From the NCBI RefSeq assembly GCF_028736175.1, contig NZ_CP117880.1:1302001-1366000 (forward strand): a DNA stretch of 64,000 nucleotides. The letters are read 5' to 3'. The stretch comes from Sphingobacterium oryzagri (GTDB lineage Bacteria > Bacteroidota > Bacteroidia > Sphingobacteriales > Sphingobacteriaceae). The position numbers and the translations under genes are program-made. The notes under the pieces are model-generated. The model did not search any database. It was not told the origin of the DNA and saw only the letters and a program-made list of their open reading frames with translations. Positions 58,446 through 64,000 of this stretch are shown here, piece after piece (the stretch's first letter is position 1; each line of letters starts with the position of its first letter).

Positions 58446-60668
58446 ATGACATACGAGAGTATTATTTCGCAGGAGCTTAGCGTTAGCAGCAAGCAGGTTT
58501 CTACGACGATCAATTTGTTGGATGAAGGGGCTACCGTACCGTTTATTGCGCGTTATCGGAAAGAACTTACCGGAAGTTTAGATGAGGTACAAATTACCGC
58601 TATTCGTGATCGGGTGCAGCAACTGCGTGATCTGGATAAACGTAAAGACGCCATTTTAAAATCCATTGCCGAGCAAGGCAAACTGACGCCGGTATTAGAG
58701 CAGCAAGTAAAAGCGGCGGAAACGATGGCTATTTTAGAAGATATTTATCTTCCTTACAAGCCTAAGCGTAAAACACGCGCATCGGTGGCGCGGGAGAAAG
58801 GTTTGCAGCCGCTTGCTGATCAACTTTTGTTGCAGGAGCGGGGAGAGGTAGCCCATTGGGCAGCACAGTTTGTCGATGCTGAAAAAGGCGTTGCTACCTG
58901 GGAAGAAGCACTTGCTGGCGCGCGTGATATCGTTGCTGAGCAAATAGCTGAACACGTAGATGTCAGGACACGCACCCGAAAAATATTTCTGGAAAGAGGA
59001 CAATTCGTATCCCGTGTGGTACCCGGAAAGGAAGATGCAGCCATCAAATATAAAGATTACTTTGAATGGGCCGAATCGTTAAAAGATGCGCCATCACACC
59101 GCGTATTAGCGATGCGAAGAGGCGAGAAAGAAGAGTTGTTGTACCTGGATATCAACGTAGCTGAAGTTGACGTGCTTCCCACGATTGAAAAAATTTACAT
59201 TAATGGGCATAACGAAGCTTCAGGTCAGGTGCAACAAGCCTTGCAGGATAGCTACAAACGTCTGTTGAAACCATCGATGGAAACGGAAGTCCGCGTGTTG
59301 ACGCGTCAACGGGCAGACGAAGAAGCTATCCGCGTTTTTGCTGATAACGTTCGGCAATTATTGCTGGCGGCACCGCTCGGACAAAAGCGGCTGATGGCCA
59401 TCGATCCTGGTTTTCGCACGGGCTGTAAAACGGTTGTTTTGGATGCACAAGGTACGCTGCTTGAAAATACAGCCATATTTCCCCATACAGGTGCTGGTGG
59501 TGCGGCAGAAGCAGCCAAAACGCTGAAGCATTTGGTGGAAAAACATGCCGTTGAAGCTATCGCGGTGGGCAACGGTACAGCGGGGCGTGAAACAGAAGAG
59601 TTCGTTCGTAAACTTGGTTTATCGGGCGTGACGCTCGTGATGGTCAACGAATCGGGAGCTTCTATCTATTCCGCATCGGAGGTCGCGCGCGAAGAGTTTC
59701 CGGATCATGATGTGACCGTACGCGGAGCGATTTCTATCGGAAGACGTTTAATGGATCCGTTGGCTGAATTGGTCAAAATTGATCCGAAATCAATTGGTGT
59801 TGGTCAGTACCAGCATGATGTAGATCAGCACAAATTACAAACAGCTTTGGATGATACCGTTATTTCATGTGTAAACTCCGTCGGTGTTGAGCTCAATACA
59901 GCTTCTAAGCAAATTCTGTCTTATGTATCTGGACTTGGTCCGTCGCTGGCACAACAGATCGTCAACTATCGCATGGCGAATGGCCCTTTCCGCTCGCGTA
60001 AAGAATTGAAAAAAGTACCGCGATTGGGCGATAAGGCTTTTGAGCAAGCCGCAGGATTTCTTCGCATACGCCAGGCTGAACATCCGCTGGATGCTTCTGC
60101 CGTGCATCCGGAACGTTATGCATTGGTAGAGCAGATGGCAAAAGATGTAAATGCCAAAGTGGAAGATTTGATGACGAACGAAGCGTTGCGAAAACAGATC
60201 GATTTGAAAAAATACGTTTCTGAACAGGTGGGTTTGCCGACACTTAACGATATTCTTGCCGAATTGGCGAAGCCAGGTCGCGATCCGCGCGAGCAGTTTG
60301 AAGAATTTAATTTTACTGACGGGGTGAATAGTGTTGCCGATTTGCGAATTGGGATGAAACTTCCGGGTATCGTGACAAACATCACCAATTTTGGCGCCTT
60401 TGTGGATATTGGCGTGCATCAGGATGGCTTGGTACATCTTAGCCAGCTGGCCAATCGTTACGTTGCCGATCCGCATGAAGTCGTTAAAGTGCAACAAAAG
60501 GTAATGGTAACCGTGACGGAGATCGACGAGCGGAGAAATCGCATTGGCTTAACCATGAAAACCGAAGAGAAACGTAACAACGCTCCCAAACGTGAGCAGA
60601 AGGCACGTCAAGCGCCGGAAACAGATATGGCCACTAAGCTAGCGGCATTAGCAAGCAAGTTTAAATAA
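58446..60668 (+). CDS. tex: Tex family RNA-binding transcription accessory protein
   Basis: About 740 residues from the ATG at 58446; the frame extends 31 hydrophobic codons upstream that do not belong to the family. Tex order is complete: helical N-domain (about 5-190, A-T-V-P-F-I-A-R-Y-R-K-E-L-T-G), YqgF-like RNase H fold (about 320-450, L-M-A-I-D-P-G-F-R-T-G-C-K), helix-hairpin-helix (about 490-560), and a C-terminal S1 domain (about 635-705, N-F-G-A-F-V-D-I-G-V-H-Q-D-G-L-V-H). It binds RNA and affects transcription. Confidence 0.94.
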   Translation: MTYESIISQELSVSSKQVSTTINLLDEGATVPFIARYRKELTGSLDEVQITAIRDRVQQLRDLDKRKDAILKSIAEQGKLTPVLEQQVKAAETMAILEDIYLPYKPKRKTRASVAREKGLQPLADQLLLQERGEVAHWAAQFVDAEKGVATWEEALAGARDIVAEQIAEHVDVRTRTRKIFLERGQFVSRVVPGKEDAAIKYKDYFEWAESLKDAPSHRVLAMRRGEKEELLYLDINVAEVDVLPTIEKIYINGHNEASGQVQQALQDSYKRLLKPSMETEVRVLTRQRADEEAIRVFADNVRQLLLAAPLGQKRLMAIDPGFRTGCKTVVLDAQGTLLENTAIFPHTGAGGAAEAAKTLKHLVEKHAVEAIAVGNGTAGRETEEFVRKLGLSGVTLVMVNESGASIYSASEVAREEFPDHDVTVRGAISIGRRLMDPLAELVKIDPKSIGVGQYQHDVDQHKLQTALDDTVISCVNSVGVELNTASKQILSYVSGLGPSLAQQIVNYRMANGPFRSRKELKKVPRLGDKAFEQAAGFLRIRQAEHPLDASAVHPERYALVEQMAKDVNAKVEDLMTNEALRKQIDLKKYVSEQVGLPTLNDILAELAKPGRDPREQFEEFNFTDGVNSVADLRIGMKLPGIVTNITNFGAFVDIGVHQDGLVHLSQLANRYVADPHEVVKVQQKVMVTVTEIDERRNRIGLTMKTEEKRNNAPKREQKARQAPETDMATKLAALASKFK

Positions 60669-60682
60669 AAACCGATAAAGAA

Positions 60683-60716
60683 AAAAAATGGGAACCGCGC
60701 TGGTTCCCATTTTTTG
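60683..60716. terminator. bidirectional terminator after tex
   Basis: AAAAAATGGGAACC pairs with GGTTCCCATTTTTT around GCGCT. Confidence 0.88.
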
Positions 60717-60735
60717 TATGCTATGCGGATGCTTA

Positions 60736-62103
60736 TTAATAACCGTCGTTCTGTTGCAGATTCGGATTGATAGCAAGCTGTGTGGACGGAATCGGGTACA
60801 GGAACGAATTTTCACTGCTTATAGTGTCGTATTTTTCCAATGCCAACCCTGTTCGGCAGAAATCAAACCAGGTTTCGCCTTCAAACAGCATTTCCCTTTC
60901 TTTTTCCTCTTGCACGAATCTAATGAACGCATCTACACTAGTAAAGTCGCTGATAGGCTTGGCTACGTTTGCTCGGGTTAGCACTAAATTTAAAGAATTG
61001 TAGGCTGCCTGCGATACACTGTTACTTACCCGCGCTTGCGCTTCGGCGTGTATAAGCAATATCTCCGCCAATCTGATGATCGGTACATTCTGACTTGGCG
61101 GATTAAAATTCGGAAACTTACCCAAGTAAGATCGGTTATTGGAACCTTCTACGACAGAAAAATCACGTCTATTATCCGTAGGTTGAAATAAGTCCGCGAT
61201 CGTCGTGTCTCTAACATAAAATAGCATACTTGCATTATCGTTCGAAACAAGCGCTAGCGGGTTGGTTGTTTGATCGTCGAATTGTAACTCAAAAATAGAC
61301 TCTGCTGTATTTTCCGCCTCCCAAATACTGCCGTAATTACTGACAAGTTCGAACGCGCCGGATGTGATCACCGCTTCAGCGGTAGCAGCGGCCAGCGAGT
61401 AATCGTTGGTGAAAGCGGCCTGATAAAGGTAAACCTTAGCGAGTAGGGCCTGTGCAGCTGCTTTCGTAGCGCGACCTTTGCTGGTTTCTGTACTACTATG
61501 ACTTTCGGGCAGTTGTTCCTGCGCTTCTGTCAGATCGCTCACTATTTGGGTGTAGATTTCTTCTGGAGCCGCTTGTGGGATCGCGATTTGATCTTCTTCT
61601 TCGGTCGTGGCCGTTAGCTTGAGTGGCACATGGCCAAAAGCCCGAACAAGAAAAAAGTAACTTAGTGCGCGTACAAATTTTGCTTCGCCCACAAACTGAT
61701 TTCTTTTCTCTGTTGTTATGGAATTTTCCGGTATTTCGGGAACGCGCAAAATGATGTTGTTAGCCGCATTGATCGTGCTGTATACGCCTTGCCACACATT
61801 GGATGTCCAAGGATTAATGACGGTTACGGTATGTGTTGCAAAGTTTTCATACTCTGGAAATGCCGAAGCGTGTGCAATGTGTCCGGCGGAAAATTCTGGC
61901 AAGGTAAGCACCGTTTGTCCCCAGGCGAAAGAGCTCGTCATAGTGCGGTACATGCCGATAACGCCCGAGTTTGCATTGGTTTCCGAACTGAAGAAGCTGT
62001 CGTTGGTTTCCTGCGACAAGGGTTGTTTATCCAGAAAGCTATCGCACGAAGTTAAACTGGCGATAAACAGGGCGATCAGGCTTGATTTATATATATAGTT
62101 CAT
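60736..62103 (-). CDS. RagB/SusD family nutrient-uptake lipoprotein
   Basis: A 455-residue outer-membrane lipoprotein (lipobox L-T-S-C at about 17-20). It is the glycan- or peptide-capturing lid of a SusCD pair. The family N-terminus L-D-K-Q-P-L-S-Q is present, as are the TPR-like helices and the C-terminal F-E-G-E-T-W-F-D-F-C-R-T. It starts 16 bases after the SusC gene on the same strand. No hydrolase follows before tex, so the nutrient is not indicated here. Confidence 0.93.
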   Translation of the reverse strand: MNYIYKSSLIALFIASLTSCDSFLDKQPLSQETNDSFFSSETNANSGVIGMYRTMTSSFAWGQTVLTLPEFSAGHIAHASAFPEYENFATHTVTVINPWTSNVWQGVYSTINAANNIILRVPEIPENSITTEKRNQFVGEAKFVRALSYFFLVRAFGHVPLKLTATTEEEDQIAIPQAAPEEIYTQIVSDLTEAQEQLPESHSSTETSKGRATKAAAQALLAKVYLYQAAFTNDYSLAAATAEAVITSGAFELVSNYGSIWEAENTAESIFELQFDDQTTNPLALVSNDNASMLFYVRDTTIADLFQPTDNRRDFSVVEGSNNRSYLGKFPNFNPPSQNVPIIRLAEILLIHAEAQARVSNSVSQAAYNSLNLVLTRANVAKPISDFTSVDAFIRFVQEEKEREMLFEGETWFDFCRTGLALEKYDTISSENSFLYPIPSTQLAINPNLQQNDGY

Positions 62104-62119
62104 AAAGTCGTGAGCTGCG

Positions 62120-64000
62120 TTAAAATGATAAGTTTATTCCTGCTGTAAAAATACGTGGCTGTGGATAGCTACCATAATCATATCCGTAGATAAGGCCGGT
62201 ATTTGCACCACCGTGACTAGAGCCTACTTCCGGATCATAACCGCTGTAGTTTGTGAACACAAACGCGTTTTGCACCGTTACGTAAGCCCGTAGTTTACTA
62301 ACCTTCATTCTATCGGTCAAATCCTTCGGTAACGAGTAGCCGAACGTGATATTGCGTAAACGGAAGAACGAACCGTCTTCGATAAACCGATCGGAAATCG
62401 CTGAATTATCGAAGTTGCTCGGTGTCGGACGTGGAATGTCTGTAACATCACCCGGTTGGCGCCATCTATCCACCCAATTAACCAATCCATTCGAACTGAT
62501 GTTGGAGCCGCCTAAGCCTGTTGCAAGGTTGTAGTTGAAAATATCGTTTCCATAAGAAAATTGACCCATAATACTCAAATCGAAATTCTTGTATTGAAAC
62601 GTATTGGTGATACCGCCAAAGAAGTCTGGGTTAGGATCGCCGATAATTTGACGATCGTTCGGATCGCTAGGCGCCGTTGGCCCGTCTTGACTTTCATAAT
62701 CGATCATACCGGTCTGTGGATTTACGCCAATCATTTTCCAACCGTAGAAAGAACCTAGTGGTAGTCCTTCTTGTGCGATGTTTAACTCGCCTACACCACC
62801 TAAAATGCGATTTCCATTGGGTAATGATAATACTCTGTTACGGTTGAAGGTCATGTTGAGCGCTGTAGTCCATTTAAACTCACCTACAAAATTTTGCGTG
62901 GTCAATTCAAATTCAAAACCTTTGTTTTCAATGTCGCCCGAGTTTGTAAATTGACTTTGGTAGCCCGAGCTGGAAACGATCGGCACGGCAATCAATAAAT
63001 CCGATGTCTTTTTATGGTAGTAATCTGCTAAAATGGAAATGCGGTTATTAAACAAACCTACATCGATACCAATATCGGTCTGGGTTGTTGTTTCCCATTT
63101 AAGATTAACGTCACCCAATACGGTTGGAACGAAGCCCGGCGATCCGAGGTAGTTGTTCCCGCTGGAATAAAGCGAGTAACTCGCATAATTACCAATGTTT
63201 TGGTTACCCGTGATCCCCCAGCTACCGCGTAATTTTAAATTGTTGATAACAGGCACGCTTTTCATAAAATCCTCTTCGGAGATACGCCATGCTCCAGCAA
63301 AAGATGGGAAGGTAGCCCAGCGGTTTTCAGCGCCAAAGCGCGAAGATCCGTCCGAACGTAAGTTTGCCGTGATGATATATTTCTTTTTAAAATCATAGTT
63401 TACGCGAGCAAAACCCGAAGCAATTGCCCATTCCTCTGGTAGCGAGTTTGCTCCGGTGATCACACCGCCAGCGCTGATATACGGAATGTCGTTAGAAGGG
63501 AAGTTAGTCCGTTGTGCATGCACAAACTCTAAACGCGATTCCTGCACGGATGCACCCGCGAGTGCGTTAATATGGTGATCGCCGAAAGTTTTGTCGTATG
63601 TCAACGTCGTCTCATTAATCCACAGCTGATCACGCGTATTTCTTCTGGCACCAATACCAGCTTGACTCACGAAGGAGCGTAAACCTTGCGGTGGCATAAA
63701 AAATGTTTCGTCGATAAAGCTGACATCCACGCCAAAGCTTGTTTTCAAGGCTAATGACGGAATAAACTTGTATTCTGCACTTGCATTAGCCAGTAAACGC
63801 CAGGTTTGTGCGTTGTTTACCGGAAGATTTAAGATCGCCAACGCATTCTCTCTGGTCAAACTAACCTGATCATACACATAATTACCAAGATCGTCATACA
63901 CCGATAAATTTGGTGGTGCGAAAATACCATTTTTAGTGGCACCTTCTCGCGAGTTTTCCTCCTGCACGCGATCGTTTTCCGCTCGGGTGATGTTTATTGC
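62120..64000 (-). CDS. SusC/RagA family TonB-dependent outer-membrane protein (5' end outside window)
   Basis: At least 627 residues of the barrel part are present; the frame is open at the window edge, so signal peptide, carboxypeptidase-like domain, plug and first barrel strands are missing. Family words include L-R-G-S-W-G-I-T-G-N-Q-N-I-G, Y-H-K-K-T-S-D-L-L, L-R-N-I-T-F-G-Y-S-L-P and the terminal strand F-T-A-G-I-N-L-S-F. It imports a nutrient together with the SusD-like protein next to it. Confidence 0.95.
   Translation of the reverse strand, partial: AINITRAENDRVQEENSREGATKNGIFAPPNLSVYDDLGNYVYDQVSLTRENALAILNLPVNNAQTWRLLANASAEYKFIPSLALKTSFGVDVSFIDETFFMPPQGLRSFVSQAGIGARRNTRDQLWINETTLTYDKTFGDHHINALAGASVQESRLEFVHAQRTNFPSNDIPYISAGGVITGANSLPEEWAIASGFARVNYDFKKKYIITANLRSDGSSRFGAENRWATFPSFAGAWRISEEDFMKSVPVINNLKLRGSWGITGNQNIGNYASYSLYSSGNNYLGSPGFVPTVLGDVNLKWETTTQTDIGIDVGLFNNRISILADYYHKKTSDLLIAVPIVSSSGYQSQFTNSGDIENKGFEFELTTQNFVGEFKWTTALNMTFNRNRVLSLPNGNRILGGVGELNIAQEGLPLGSFYGWKMIGVNPQTGMIDYESQDGPTAPSDPNDRQIIGDPNPDFFGGITNTFQYKNFDLSIMGQFSYGNDIFNYNLATGLGGSNISSNGLVNWVDRWRQPGDVTDIPRPTPSNFDNSAISDRFIEDGSFFRLRNITFGYSLPKDLTDRMKVSKLRAYVTVQNAFVFTNYSGYDPEVGSSHGGANTGLIYGYDYGSYPQPRIFTAGINLSF

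Noticed and set aside
60736..64000. Polysaccharide utilisation locus
   Set aside because: Only SusD and part of SusC are visible; no carbohydrate-active enzyme or regulator lies inside the window, and the pair may import peptides.

Overview
The window is a stretch of chromosome from a Bacteroidota bacterium, most probably Sphingobacteriaceae close to Sphingobacterium. The signs are: a serine palmitoyltransferase that closely resembles the Sphingobacterium enzyme as I remember it; promoters with the Bacteroidota -33/-7 architecture (TTTG-N19-21-TAnnTTTG) instead of -35/-10; few Shine-Dalgarno sequences; a SusC/SusD pair; GldA and GldF/GldG-like transport genes; DUF4252, DUF1599 and BT_3928-type genes; and a 16S gene of Bacteroidota type. 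I see no phage, insertion sequence or CRISPR array. Coding density is high and most genes are housekeeping.

Layout. 1-5.3 kb: a hotdog thioesterase, an aldehyde dehydrogenase/DUF779/Old Yellow Enzyme operon with a divergent AraC regulator, and smpB. 5.7-10.1 kb: a tightly packed sphingolipid operon of five genes: serine palmitoyltransferase, a GNAT-like acyltransferase (candidate bacterial ceramide synthase), an extended SDR (candidate ceramide reductase), a CDP-alcohol phosphotransferase and a GtrA-like membrane protein. 10.1-16.4 kb: a complete rRNA operon (16S, tRNA-Ile, tRNA-Ala, 23S, 5S) with two tandem promoters, processing stems and an unusual family of seven-base repeats folded into hairpins. 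16.6-22.8 kb: two exported peptidase-like hydrolases, an ECF sigma factor with a membrane partner and two DUF4252 proteins, and a DinB protein. 22.9-28.4 kb: sucD, a SPOUT methyltransferase, rpsT, a DUF1080 lipoprotein, an AraC regulator and a CoA-transferase.

28.4-35.7 kb is a minus-strand block: a 151-bp palindromic MITE-like element, a GldF-GldG fusion, an outer-membrane barrel protein, gldA, a glycerophosphodiesterase, aroK, a BT_3928-type membrane protein and DUF1599. 35.8-39.2 kb: a coupled three-gene set (DUF4269 nucleotidyltransferase-like, HipA-like kinase, DUF3037), then cysE-cysM. 39.3-43.1 kb: two exported proteins of unknown role, a GNAT gene broken by a frameshift, tig and tRNA-Leu. 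43.2-46.2 kb: a membrane protein, a winged-helix regulator, a Coq4-like protein and CreD, with the same palindrome in front of two of these genes. 46.3-64 kb: an S9 peptidase, an MCE protein, an amidase, LptD, CinA, a 2-oxoacid dehydrogenase E2, a MATE transporter, TatA, Tex, and a SusD/SusC pair cut by the window edge.

The points most worth a second look are the sphingolipid operon with its last two genes unassigned, the DUF4269/HipA/DUF3037 cassette, the heptad-repeat hairpins in the rRNA operon, the repeated ACTTTG-N5-CAAAGT operator, and the Coq4 homologue in a lineage expected to use menaquinone. All assignments come from reading motifs and gene order; no database search was run.
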